Part shown: one piece after another, positions 1 through 8,503 of the stretch
Layout: every line of letters starts with the position of its first letter
Position numbering within the stretch: the first letter of the stretch is position 1
Assembly: GCF_029814825.1 (NCBI RefSeq)
Contig: NZ_CP122379.1
Location: 1,116,001-1,180,000 of the forward strand
DNA: 64,000 nt
From: Aequorivita marisscotiae
Lineage (GTDB): Bacteria; Bacteroidota; Bacteroidia; Flavobacteriales; Flavobacteriaceae
Direction: 5' to 3'
Translations under genes and position numbers: made by a program
Notes under the pieces: model-generated
Database searches by the model: none
What the model saw: the letters and a program-made list of their open reading frames with translations, nothing else
What the model was told of the DNA's origin: nothing

Positions 1-1
1 T

Positions 2-94
2 ATAATTCCATTAATTGAAGGAATTATATACCTTACAAAAAGCGATGAGGAGTTTTACCAAACATACCAAGTAGGTAAAAAAGGCTGGTTTTAG
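2..94 (+). CDS. C-terminal end of a TM2-like small membrane protein (partial)
   Basis: An open frame enters from the left edge and stops at TAG 92-94, giving the last 30 residues of a protein. The tail has a hydrophobic stretch followed by EGIIYLTKSDEEF and ends in KKGWF. This resembles the end of TM2-domain membrane proteins common in Flavobacteriia, where a second membrane helix is followed by a short acidic tail. The start and most of the protein are outside the window, so the family call is recognition from a short fragment and is moderate only. Confidence 0.5.
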   Translation: MIPLIEGIIYLTKSDEEFYQTYQVGKKGWF

Positions 95-135
95 CGTGTT
101 GATTTTCTGCACATTTTTATAGAAATTTTTAATAT

Positions 136-549
136 ATGAGCAAATTTGGTGCAATCCCCAATTTAATTTACAGCGATGTAAATACTGCGGTCTCATTTAT
201 AAAAACGGCTTTTGGTTTTAAGGAACACAAGGTTTATAAAAATGATAGTGGCAATATTGTTCATGCCCAACTAATATTGGGCAATGCCTTAATCATGGTG
301 AATCCATTTAACCCTTACACAGCATTTGGAAAGATGTTGAATTTGCCTAAAAATCTAAATGGTTATAATACCCAAACACCTTATTTTGTAATTGAAAATA
401 TTGATGCGCATTATAAAAACGCGATAGCGAATGGCGCTGAAATTATAATAGAAATTAAAGATGAGAGCTACGGCGGCCGCGGTTATAGCTGTAAAGACCC
501 GGAAGGAAACATTTGGAATTTTGGAAGCTACAACCCGTATTTGGAATAG
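136..549 (+). CDS. VOC family (glyoxalase/bleomycin-resistance fold) protein
   Basis: 137 residues, the usual length for a single-chain VOC protein of the PhnB/glyoxalase type. It opens with the typical beta strand (IPNLIYSDVNTAVSF), has the AFGFKE segment after the first helix, and ends with the second module motif DPEGNIWNFGSY, in which the Glu-less DPEGN turn is characteristic. Such proteins are small metal-dependent or metal-free enzymes acting on varied small molecules; the substrate cannot be told here. It starts 41 bases after the preceding gene and is followed 20 bases later by a lipoprotein gene on the same strand, so a short operon is possible. Confidence 0.85.
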   Translation: MSKFGAIPNLIYSDVNTAVSFIKTAFGFKEHKVYKNDSGNIVHAQLILGNALIMVNPFNPYTAFGKMLNLPKNLNGYNTQTPYFVIENIDAHYKNAIANGAEIIIEIKDESYGGRGYSCKDPEGNIWNFGSYNPYLE

Positions 550-569
550 TTCAATTTAAAGAATAAATT

Positions 570-992
570 ATGAAAATGCTTTGTTTACTCTGTACTGTTT
601 TATTGTTTTTCGTTAACTGTAATACTAAAAATAGTGAAGTAAAGAAAATAGAAATTGAACCAGAGACAGCACAATCGTTATGTTTTCGAAATGAATATAC
701 TTTTCCCGACAGTACCGAAAATATTGATGTTCTCGAGCTAAACCTTACTATTCTAAAGGACGCGGTATCGGGAAATTACAATTGGCTGCCAGCGTTAAAA
801 AATCAGCGCAACGGATTTTTAAATGGTACCATTAACGAAAATACCGTTAAGGCTACATACCATTTTATGCAAGAAGGTGTTGAACAAACCACGGCAATAA
901 CAATTGTACTTCGCGACGATAAAGCAATTATAACGGGAGATAACCCTACTTCTGGCTTAGATACAGAGGTTGAAAAAATTACTTGTAATTAG
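570..992 (+). CDS. Small predicted lipoprotein, function unknown
   Basis: 140 residues. The N-terminus is a short hydrophobic signal (LLCTVLLFFV) ending at Cys17 in FFVNC, a loose Bacteroidota-type lipobox, followed by a Ser/Thr/Asn-rich linker and an acidic start to the mature protein. An alternative ATG lies two codons downstream (Met3). The body is a predicted mixed beta domain with no motif I recognise. It probably sits in the periplasm or on the outer membrane by lipid anchor. It follows the VOC gene closely on the same strand. Confidence 0.7.
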   Translation: MKMLCLLCTVLLFFVNCNTKNSEVKKIEIEPETAQSLCFRNEYTFPDSTENIDVLELNLTILKDAVSGNYNWLPALKNQRNGFLNGTINENTVKATYHFMQEGVEQTTAITIVLRDDKAIITGDNPTSGLDTEVEKITCN

Positions 993-1054
993 GATGCTGA
1001 ATGTTGCCTAATGCAGGGCTTTTGTTTGCACTTTGCAGTATAGAATTTATAGTT

Positions 1055-1804
1055 TTATTCCTTAAGAACGGCAACTATTTTGGCAACATCTTTCTTTTCG
1101 AAAAAGTAAATAATTTTTACTAAATATTTTAAAATCCAGCTTTTTTGACGAATTAACTTTTGGGCTAAGGTTGCTATTATTACGTCCCGATCGTTTAATT
1201 CGTTCGTTTTATTGTGTGAAAAGTAATATTGGTTTGCAAAAAGCCAAGCTCCGTCGCGAGCAATATTTATACTGAAACTAACTAATTTATCCTCCCGTCC
1301 TTTGCCGAACTTATCCAGCATTCCGAACAAAGGGGAAACCGAAATTATTTTCGATTCTACAGCGGCTATCATCGAAGCTAAAATTTCATTAATTTTATTA
1401 AAGTCGTCTTCAAAATCTATCAATTCGTCATCGTTGCCAACAGTTTCGGCAACGGCTATCCCGAGGTCTAAATTAATATGTGCATTAATGCCCAACAGCA
1501 AATGTTGCATAATCAGCAACTTTTCTGTTTTAGAGGCATCAAAGGCTTTTTTCCAGCTCTTTGTTATGGGTTTACCGCTTGCTAAACACTCATAGGCATC
1601 AATATAACGATTTGCAAAAAGCACATCGAGCTTTTCCATTCGTGGGTTATTTGCAAATTCTCGGTTTAAAATACCTTCTTTTATTCGAATGGTAACCTTT
1701 CTGTAAAGAATTGGAAAATATGCCATACAAGAATTTTGCAGACATTCGGCTTCAATGATAGTATCTAACCGCGCTATAACTTCATCAATATTTGTTGCGG
1801 TCAT
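1055..1804 (-). CDS. DUF5995 family protein
   Basis: 249 residues. The N-terminal segment with AYFPILYRKVT followed by IRIKEGI, and the central block with HLLLGINAHINLDLG, match the DUF5995 family, whose members are uncharacterised mostly helical proteins. No signal peptide or membrane segment is seen, so it is likely cytoplasmic. It lies 20 bases downstream of the acyltransferase gene on the same strand and may be cotranscribed with it. The conserved His/Asp residues in the central block hint at a metal site, but this is inference. Confidence 0.8.
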   Translation of the reverse strand: MTATNIDEVIARLDTIIEAECLQNSCMAYFPILYRKVTIRIKEGILNREFANNPRMEKLDVLFANRYIDAYECLASGKPITKSWKKAFDASKTEKLLIMQHLLLGINAHINLDLGIAVAETVGNDDELIDFEDDFNKINEILASMIAAVESKIISVSPLFGMLDKFGKGREDKLVSFSINIARDGAWLFANQYYFSHNKTNELNDRDVIIATLAQKLIRQKSWILKYLVKIIYFFEKKDVAKIVAVLKE

Positions 1805-1824
1805 AAATCATTGGTTTTAAAAAA

Positions 1825-3675
1825 TTATTCAGGTTTAAGCTCTTCTTTAGAATTTTCAGAATCAAAATTTTCGTTGTTTCTATCTGAATATTTTTTTTCC
1901 AGTTCGGCTTGAAATTCTTCCATCACTGGTTTTACTGTGCTTTCCGGTAAATCTGCAATACGAATGTACATTAAACCATCTACCGCATTATTAAAGAGCG
2001 GATCTACATTAAACGCCACTACTTTTGCATTTTGCTTAATGTATTTTTTAATTAGCACGGGTAAACGAAGACTTCCCGGTTCTACTTCGTCTATTATTTT
2101 ATCAAATTTATTGAGATCGGCTTCACTTTCGTCGAAGATAAAGTCTTTGTCGGCATCTTTCAGTTTTACTTTATACTCTTTTTTTGGATTTATATATTGC
2201 GCCACATACGGATCGTAGTAGTTAGATTTCATAAACTCGATCATCAAACTTTTTGAAAATTCTGAAAACTTGTTGCTAATGCTAACTCCACCAATTAAAT
2301 AACGATGTTCGGGGTAGCGCAGTGTGGTGTGTACAATTCCTTTCCAAAGTAGAAAAAGTGGCATGGGCCGGAGTTGGTATTCTTTTATAATGAAAGCGCG
2401 TCCCATTTCAATAGACTTGCTCATCATGTCGTACAATTCGGGTTCAAACCTAAAAAGATCCTGTAAATAAAACCCATCTATTCCGAAGCGCGCAAATATC
2501 TCGGAACCGAGTCCCATCCGGTATGCTCCGGCCATTTTCTGCGCATCATTATCCCACAAAAACATGTGGTGGTAATAGCTGTCAAATTTATCTAAGTCGG
2601 TACTGTTATTAGTGCCTTCACCAACCTCTCGGAAGGTAATTTCGCGCAATCGGCCAATTTCTTGTAATATGTATGGAACTGAATTTGCTTCGGCCAAAAA
2701 CACTTCGTAATTTTTACTTATAAGCAATCGTTTATCGTTTTCGCGAAGCTTTTCAATTTCGGCTTCCATGGCTTCCAACGGAATGGGGCCTGCAATTTTC
2801 TTGGGTGGCTTTGGAAATTTTAGTGTTTTTGGAATGCTATCCAACAATTTTTTCTTCTGAAACGCATTGGAGAGCATATACGTTTTCTTCCTGAGAAATT
2901 CGGTAAATGAAGCCAGCGATTGGTGTTCCTTTTGGTCTTCAACCGAAATAGGATTACCAATCCGCACCTTTATTAAACGCTCTTTTTGTGTTAATAATTC
3001 TGAAGGTAGTTTTGCGGTTCGCAGTGTATCGCTCATTTTTGCCAAACGGTAAAATAGTTTGCTGTTTTTGGCGTGAAAATAAATTGGTACTACGGGTACT
3101 TCGGCTTTTTGTACGAGTTTCATTGCCGCTTCTTCCCAAGGTTTGTCTATTAATAATCTGCCATCTCTATAGGTAGAAACTTCGCCAGCCGGAAAAATAC
3201 CCAACGGTTGTCCTTGACGCAGATGTAGGATGGCATTTTTAAAACCTGAAATACTCGATTTAGCATCCTTTCTATCTTCAAAAGGATTTACGGGCATTAC
3301 ATAAGGTTTTAACGGTTCTATACGATGCAGTAAAAAATTGGCGACTATTTTAAAATCTGGGCGTTGTTCCAGCAATAATTTTAGGAGCAATATACCATCA
3401 ATACCACCGAGCGGATGGTTCGAAATTGTAATAAAAGCACCTGTTTTTGGGATACGTCGAAGATCTTCTTCGGGAATTTCAAACTTTATTTCGAATTCTG
3501 AAATTAACCCATTTATAAACTCAAGGTCGTTTAAATGTTTGTTTCTGTCGTAAATCTGATTGAGTGTAGAAATGTTTAAAACCTTCATTAAGGACCAACC
3601 CATAAATGTACCCAGAAAGCCGAATTTATCGACGTTTATCGCTTTTGCAACTTCCTTTGCGTTGACTAATCCCAT
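1825..3675 (-). CDS. olsF: Fused acyltransferase, OlsF-like (ornithine/aminolipid synthesis)
   Basis: 616 residues with two domains. The N-terminal half is a PlsC-type lysophospholipid acyltransferase with NHPLGGID (residues 86-93) and GIFPAGEVS near residue 163. The C-terminal half (about 320-540) is a GNAT-like N-acyltransferase resembling OlsB, with the segment ITFREVGEGTN and a hydrophobic core. This order is that of OlsF, shown in Serratia and Flavobacterium to make ornithine lipids alone by N- and then O-acylation; related Bacteroides proteins make glycine lipids. Which amino acid is used here is not visible. The catalytic motif is spaced HX5D rather than the classical HX4D. No signal peptide; expected on the inner face of the cytoplasmic membrane. 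Confidence 0.82.
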   Translation of the reverse strand: MGLVNAKEVAKAINVDKFGFLGTFMGWSLMKVLNISTLNQIYDRNKHLNDLEFINGLISEFEIKFEIPEEDLRRIPKTGAFITISNHPLGGIDGILLLKLLLEQRPDFKIVANFLLHRIEPLKPYVMPVNPFEDRKDAKSSISGFKNAILHLRQGQPLGIFPAGEVSTYRDGRLLIDKPWEEAAMKLVQKAEVPVVPIYFHAKNSKLFYRLAKMSDTLRTAKLPSELLTQKERLIKVRIGNPISVEDQKEHQSLASFTEFLRKKTYMLSNAFQKKKLLDSIPKTLKFPKPPKKIAGPIPLEAMEAEIEKLRENDKRLLISKNYEVFLAEANSVPYILQEIGRLREITFREVGEGTNNSTDLDKFDSYYHHMFLWDNDAQKMAGAYRMGLGSEIFARFGIDGFYLQDLFRFEPELYDMMSKSIEMGRAFIIKEYQLRPMPLFLLWKGIVHTTLRYPEHRYLIGGVSISNKFSEFSKSLMIEFMKSNYYDPYVAQYINPKKEYKVKLKDADKDFIFDESEADLNKFDKIIDEVEPGSLRLPVLIKKYIKQNAKVVAFNVDPLFNNAVDGLMYIRIADLPESTVKPVMEEFQAELEKKYSDRNNENFDSENSKEELKPE

Positions 3676-3809
3676 GAAATTAATTGGTTGTTTGTATCAA
3701 ACAAAGATAACGAAACATCAATGATAAACTTTATACAAATCAATCAATGTCCTGTAAAGATGTTTCACTTGGCTTTTAAAATCCAATTTCTAAATACAAA
3801 TAAAATTGC

Positions 3810-5063
3810 TTATTCCTTAATTACTAATTGAACCGTTTCTTTACTTTCCTGTTTTAAAAGTACATTTTTGTTTTCGGCAAGTGCCTTTACTTCTGAAGGG
3901 TTAAAATGACGAATGGTGTAGAGGGTAACATTTTCGTTCCATTTAACGCTAAAGTTTTCTCTAAGTTTTGCCAGTAAAGCCTCTAAATTTTGGAATTTGT
4001 TATCTACACAAACAGAAAAACTAATGGCTGAATTTTGAATTAAATTCACCTTCATTTTATATTCGTGAAGTAGTTTAAACACATCGCCAATATTGTCTTC
4101 CATCATAAATGAAAAATCTAAAGACGATAACGAAATTAATACCTGCTCCTTTTTCAATATAAAAGATGAAGTAAACGGATCCAGAACAACTCCTTTGCCA
4201 ACGCAGGTTCCGGGGGCTAAAGGATTAAGAAACGATTTTACATACAGCGGAATTTCCTTTCGTTGCAAAGGCTGTAACGTTTTTGGGTGTATAACAGAGG
4301 CACCGTAAAAAGCAAGTTCAATAGCCTCTCTATACGAAATATGGTTATAAAGTTGCGTTTGTGTAAAATAACGCGGGTCGGCATTTAATACCCCGGGAAC
4401 ATCTTTCCAAATTGTAACATTTTCGGCATTTAAACAATATGCAAAAATTGCGGCGGTATAGTCGCTACCCTCACGGCCCAAGGTGGTGGTAAAATTATTT
4501 GTGTTTTCAGCACCCAAAAAACCTTGGGTAATAGTAATTCCTGTATCACTTACTTTTTCTGAAATTTTTTGCTGCGTTTTTTCCCAATCTACTGTTGCAT
4601 CGCGGTAATTCTCATTGGTTTTTATACATTGGCGCACATCTAACCATGTATTTTGAATGCCCTTTTCTGTAAAATAAGTTGAAATAATTGTTGAAGAAAT
4701 AAGTTCGCCGTATGAAACTACTTGGTCATAAACGAAGGCGTGATTTTTTGATTTATTGGTTTCCAGAAAATGTTTTAACTCGTTAAAAAGCGTATCTAAT
4801 TTAGCAAAACATCCGTGTGAAGGCGAAAATAATCCCTTTAAAATTTCGAAGTGAAAATCATAAACCGTGTTAAGCGATTTATAAAGATTGTTTTTATCAG
4901 AAAAATAATCATTTACCACATCTTCTAAGGCATTTGTTATTTTACCCATCGCAGAAATAACCACCACCAGATTTTTTTCGCCAGATTGATTAATTACTGA
5001 AAGTACATTTTTTATGTTTGCGGCATCCTTTGTGGAGGCACCGCCAAATTTGAATATTTTCAT
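3810..5063 (-). CDS. Aspartate kinase
   Basis: 417 residues. The amino-acid kinase domain begins at once with KIFKFGGAS (nucleotide-binding loop), contains TTLGREGSDYTA for aspartate/ATP binding, and is followed from about residue 290 by a regulatory region of ACT type. The enzyme phosphorylates L-aspartate, the first step to lysine, threonine and methionine. It is monofunctional: there is no homoserine dehydrogenase domain. The order aspartate kinase, GNAT, divergent fbp is, from memory, common in Flavobacteriia. Feedback inhibition by lysine or threonine is usual for the family but cannot be assigned from the sequence. Confidence 0.93.
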   Translation of the reverse strand: MKIFKFGGASTKDAANIKNVLSVINQSGEKNLVVVISAMGKITNALEDVVNDYFSDKNNLYKSLNTVYDFHFEILKGLFSPSHGCFAKLDTLFNELKHFLETNKSKNHAFVYDQVVSYGELISSTIISTYFTEKGIQNTWLDVRQCIKTNENYRDATVDWEKTQQKISEKVSDTGITITQGFLGAENTNNFTTTLGREGSDYTAAIFAYCLNAENVTIWKDVPGVLNADPRYFTQTQLYNHISYREAIELAFYGASVIHPKTLQPLQRKEIPLYVKSFLNPLAPGTCVGKGVVLDPFTSSFILKKEQVLISLSSLDFSFMMEDNIGDVFKLLHEYKMKVNLIQNSAISFSVCVDNKFQNLEALLAKLRENFSVKWNENVTLYTIRHFNPSEVKALAENKNVLLKQESKETVQLVIKE

Positions 5064-5131
5064 AAATAAAAAAGTTTACCAGAATACACGAATAACTTCT
5101 TTAAATATATTCGTGTGTTTGTGGTCAAAAT

Positions 5132-5617
5132 TTATTTTTTGCTTGATTTTTTAATATAATTCTGTAAGGCGTTCTCGTCCATATGTACAACACGCCAAGT
5201 TTCTAAAACGTTGGCGCCACTACGCTCGTAAAATCTTATTGCTCCGGTATTCCAATCCAAAACATCCCACGCCACACGTTTTAAGCCACGATCGTAAGCA
5301 AATTGCATTACCTGTTTATAAAGTTTTTCGCCAATGCCTTTTCCTCGTTCAGATTCTTTTACAATTAAATCTTCTAAGTGAAGCGTGCGTCCCTTCCAAG
5401 TAGAAAAACGGAAGTAAATTAGTGCGGCCCCAACAATTTCATTTTCCAACTCGGCAACGAAGCATGTAAATAACGGATTTTCGCCATAGCCCTCGCGCTC
5501 CAAATCTGCAACATTTACTTCAACCGCATTGGGTTCATTTTCAAAAATAGCGAGCTCTTTTATTAGTTCTAAAACTTGTGGCATATCAGATTTTACAGCT
5601 TCCCGTATATTCATCAT
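5132..5617 (-). CDS. GNAT family N-acetyltransferase
   Basis: 161 residues, a single GNAT domain. The acetyl-CoA loop is ESERGKGIGEKLY in motif A, preceded by the beta strand LEDLIVK, and the protein ends with the NTGAIRFYERSGA motif B typical of spermidine/spermine acetyltransferase-like members. The substrate is not deducible. Two adjacent Met codons start the frame; either may be used. It is transcribed toward and just ahead of aspartate kinase (68-base gap) and is divergent from fbp. Confidence 0.9.
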   Translation of the reverse strand: MMNIREAVKSDMPQVLELIKELAIFENEPNAVEVNVADLEREGYGENPLFTCFVAELENEIVGAALIYFRFSTWKGRTLHLEDLIVKESERGKGIGEKLYKQVMQFAYDRGLKRVAWDVLDWNTGAIRFYERSGANVLETWRVVHMDENALQNYIKKSSKK

Positions 5618-5738
5618 TTTATGTTTTTTAACTGAATGGTGTCTATTTCAGTTTCTATTTTGTTTTACCTCAACAAATATCGGTTCAATTTCTTAAAAAT
5701 CCCGATATTTGCGGGAAATTCAGGATACCTTCAACCCT

Positions 5739-6746
5739 ATGGCAAAAATAAATCAATCTCTCGGAGAATTTATCATTGAAAACCAAAGCGAATTTAAATA
5801 TTCATCCGGAGAGCTTTCACGGCTAATCAATTCTATTCGCTTAGCTGCAAAAGTTGTAAATCACAAAGTAAACAAAGCAGGATTGGTAGATATTTTGGGA
5901 ACAGCCGGAAACCACAACGTGCAAGGCGAAGACCAACAAAAACTAGATGTATTTGCCAATGAGGTTTTTATAAACACGCTTACCAATCGTGAAATTGTTT
6001 GCGGAATTGCCAGTGAAGAGGAAGACGACTTTATAACCATTAAAGGTAGAAATCAGAAAAACGATAATAAATATGTGGTCCTGATGGATCCTTTAGACGG
6101 GTCCTCAAATATTGATGTTAACGTTTCAGTAGGTACTATTTTTTCAATTTTTAGAAGAATTACTCCCTCAGGAACCCCTGTAACAATTGACGATTTTCTG
6201 CAACCTGGCATTAATCAGGTGGCCGCAGGATATATAGTTTATGGTACTTCTACCATGATTGTTTATACCACTGGGCACGGCGTAAATGGCTTTACTTTAA
6301 ATCCGGCAATTGGCACCTATTATCTTTCACATCCAAATATAAAATTTCCTGAAGACGGACATATATATTCTGTAAACGAAGGAAACTATGTTCACTTTCC
6401 CCAAGGTGTAAAAGATTATATAAAATATTGTCAAAAAGAAGAAGACGATCGTCCGTACACCTCGCGATATATTGGTTCGTTAGTTTCAGATTTTCACAGA
6501 AATATGATTAAAGGCGGAATTTATATTTATCCAAATACATCTAAAGATCCAAATGGAAAATTGCGACTTTTGTACGAATGTAACCCCATGGCAATGATCG
6601 CAGAACAAGCAGGAGGAAAGGCTAGTAATGGTTTTGAGGATATTTTAAATATTAAACCTACAAGTTTGCACCAACGCGTTCCGTTTTTCTGCGGAAGCAC
6701 TAAAATGGTAGAGAAGGCCGAAGAATTTATGAAAAAGTCTCAATAG
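5739..6746 (+). CDS. fbp: Class 1 fructose-1,6-bisphosphatase
   Basis: 335 residues from ATG 5739, chosen over an in-frame TTG at 5709 because FBPases of this class are about 335 long and the upstream residues do not match the family. Metal and phosphate ligands are visible: ASEEEDD near residues 91-97, [10 protein letters not shown] at 117-126, and the substrate-binding [13 protein letters not shown] further on. It hydrolyses fructose-1,6-bisphosphate to fructose-6-phosphate in gluconeogenesis. Divergent from the GNAT gene and followed by a strong bidirectional terminator shared with the TerB-like gene. Confidence 0.97.
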   Translation: MAKINQSLGEFIIENQSEFKYSSGELSRLINSIRLAAKVVNHKVNKAGLVDILGTAGNHNVQGEDQQKLDVFANEVFINTLTNREIVCGIASEEEDDFITIKGRNQKNDNKYVVLMDPLDGSSNIDVNVSVGTIFSIFRRITPSGTPVTIDDFLQPGINQVAAGYIVYGTSTMIVYTTGHGVNGFTLNPAIGTYYLSHPNIKFPEDGHIYSVNEGNYVHFPQGVKDYIKYCQKEEDDRPYTSRYIGSLVSDFHRNMIKGGIYIYPNTSKDPNGKLRLLYECNPMAMIAEQAGGKASNGFEDILNIKPTSLHQRVPFFCGSTKMVEKAEEFMKKSQ

Positions 6747-6792
6747 TTCATTTTTAGCAGTTTTAAATAAAGCAACCCTAATTTAAACACAT

Positions 6793-6822
6793 AAAAAAAG
6801 CTCCGAAAGGAGCTTCTTTATT
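6793..6822. terminator. Bidirectional intrinsic terminator (fbp / TerB-like gene)
   Basis: A perfect 7-bp stem, AAGCTCC (6798-6804), GAAA tetraloop, GGAGCTT (6809-6815). It is flanked by seven A on the left and a T-rich run on the right, so it can end transcription of fbp on the plus strand and of the TerB-like gene on the minus strand. Confidence 0.85.
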
Positions 6823-6861
6823 TTATAGATGTTATATTTCCAGTAAGGAAATTATGGCAAC

Positions 6862-7287
6862 TTACTTTTTATTCAATAAATAACGGTAATCTTCAAAATC
6901 TAGCCCGCCGCTGTAAATTTCAATGGAACGTTTAATAAGATGTTGGGCAGTTTCAGCATTATATCCCAAACCAATGGCATATCTTTCAAGTAGAAAACGC
7001 TCGTGATCGTCAATTTCATTATCTGCAAAAACCATTTCGAACAAATCGTGAATACGCTCTAAACGCCGTTCTGCATCATTGGGAGGATTTATCGGGTATT
7101 TTCCGGGATTTTTTAATACAGCTATATACTCAGATTCCTCAATATCGAGCTTTCGGGCAAAACGCTTTAAGAGTTTTTCCTCTTCTGGATTAATTTCACC
7201 ATTAACCGAAGCAATATTTGCAATAGATGCAAAGTGTCCTAAATTTCGGGAATGCTCCCCACTTTCGAATAAATCTGTAAATGACAT
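6862..7287 (-). CDS. TerB-like (tellurite resistance protein B fold) protein
   Basis: 141 residues from the ATG at 7287 (MSFTDLFESG); an in-frame ATG seven codons upstream is less likely. Two helical repeats each contain an acidic loop, GEINPEEEKLLKRF and NEIDDHERFLLERY, as in TerB/DjlA-type proteins, where these loops can bind divalent metal. No other ter genes are nearby, so this is a stand-alone TerB-domain protein, not evidence of tellurite resistance. It is cytoplasmic. Convergent with fbp and divergent from the repair cluster. Confidence 0.8.
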   Translation of the reverse strand: MSFTDLFESGEHSRNLGHFASIANIASVNGEINPEEEKLLKRFARKLDIEESEYIAVLKNPGKYPINPPNDAERRLERIHDLFEMVFADNEIDDHERFLLERYAIGLGYNAETAQHLIKRSIEIYSGGLDFEDYRYLLNKK

Positions 7288-7435
7288 AAATTTGGTTTTA
7301 TGGTACAAATATAAAATTTGTAATCCACTTTTTACACCTTATTTGTTCTGAAAAAAGCAGGACCCCTAAACTTTTCTTAATAACCCACACCACAAACTCG
7401 TCTTTCAGTATTTTTAAGCTGCTATAAAAGGAAAA

Positions 7436-8458
7436 ATGACGCAACCATTACTTGTTTTTAACGATAAAGGAATTTACTGCCAGCAGGCAGATGTGTATAT
7501 AGACGCCTGGCGGCCTGTAGATAAATGCATCGTAACCCACGGCCACGCAGACCACAGCCGGTGGGGGCATAAGCAATATATTACACACACTAATAATGTG
7601 CCGATTATTAAACATCGACTGGGTGAAATTTCAGTAACCGGTAAAGCTTGGAATGAAACGTTCACCATTAATGGCGTAAAATTTTCACTTCACCCCGCAG
7701 GGCATATTATTGCTTCATCGCAAGTAAGGGTTGAATATAAAGGTGAAGTTTGGGTTTTTACGGGCGATTTTAAAACCGAAGACGACGGCTTGGCAGAAGT
7801 TTACGAACCTGTAAAATGCCACACATTTATTACCGAATGTACTTTCGGTTTGCCCGCCTTTAAATGGACTCAGCAAGCGGTAGTTTTCAACGATATAAAC
7901 AATTGGTGGGCAACCAATAAAAGTGAGGGGCGGACGTCAATTCTTTTTGGTTATAGTTTAGGAAAAGCGCAGCGATTACTAAAACATTTAGACACTTCCA
8001 TCGGAAAAATTTACACCCACGGCGCCGTCGAAAATATGACGGGAGTAGTTAGGGAAAATTATAAACTACCCGAAACTACTTTAATCACGCGCGATACATC
8101 CAAAGATGAAATAAAAGGAAACATAATTGTTGCCCCACCGAGCGCCCACGGCAGCACGTGGATTCGAAGATTTGTGCCCTATGTAACCGCTTCTGCCAGC
8201 GGCTGGATGACCTTTCGCGGCGCGCGAAGAAGACGCGCAATAGACCGCGGATTCGTCTTGAGCGACCACGCCGATTGGGAGGGTTTGCTTTCGGCAATTG
8301 ATGCCACGGGCTGCGAAAAAGTAATCGCCACGCACGGATACACAGATATTTTTGCGAAATATTTGCGGGAAGAATTAGGCTACGACGCAAGAACCGAAAA
8401 AACGCAATACGAAGAGGAGAGTGCCGAAATTGATAAGAAAATTGAAAATGAAGATTAA
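7436..8458 (+). CDS. Ligase-associated DNA exonuclease (metallo-beta-lactamase fold)
   Basis: 340 residues. The metallo-beta-lactamase motif THGHADH gives His35, His37, Asp39 and His40, followed by PAGHIIASSQ and FTGDFK, which supply further metal ligands, and later SDHADW and THGY of the beta-CASP-like part. This matches the exonuclease of the ligase-associated cluster (TIGR04122); the Pseudomonas putida homologue is a manganese-dependent DNA nuclease. It is first of four same-strand genes (Exo, Lig, Lhr-Core, PdeM), separated from the ligase by 45 bases that carry a short G/C-rich repeat. Confidence 0.93.
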   Translation: MTQPLLVFNDKGIYCQQADVYIDAWRPVDKCIVTHGHADHSRWGHKQYITHTNNVPIIKHRLGEISVTGKAWNETFTINGVKFSLHPAGHIIASSQVRVEYKGEVWVFTGDFKTEDDGLAEVYEPVKCHTFITECTFGLPAFKWTQQAVVFNDINNWWATNKSEGRTSILFGYSLGKAQRLLKHLDTSIGKIYTHGAVENMTGVVRENYKLPETTLITRDTSKDEIKGNIIVAPPSAHGSTWIRRFVPYVTASASGWMTFRGARRRRAIDRGFVLSDHADWEGLLSAIDATGCEKVIATHGYTDIFAKYLREELGYDARTEKTQYEEESAEIDKKIENED

Positions 8459-8478
8459 TATTTCAATACATATAAAAT

Positions 8479-8501
8479 TCCCCCTTTGGGGGCAAGGGGG
8501 A
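8479..8501. repeat. Short G/C-rich palindromic repeat upstream of the ligase
   Basis: The segment CCCCCTTTGGGGG followed by CAAGGGGG lies between the exonuclease and ligase genes and reaches to 3 bases before the ligase ATG. It is very G/C rich against an AT-rich background and resembles short repeats often found between genes in Flavobacteriia. It also supplies the purine-rich tract in front of the ATG. Confidence 0.6.
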
Positions 8502-8503
8502 CT

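Noticed and set aside
6862..7287. Tellurite resistance locus
   Set aside because: Only a TerB-domain protein is present; no TerC, TerD or TerZ homologue is near.
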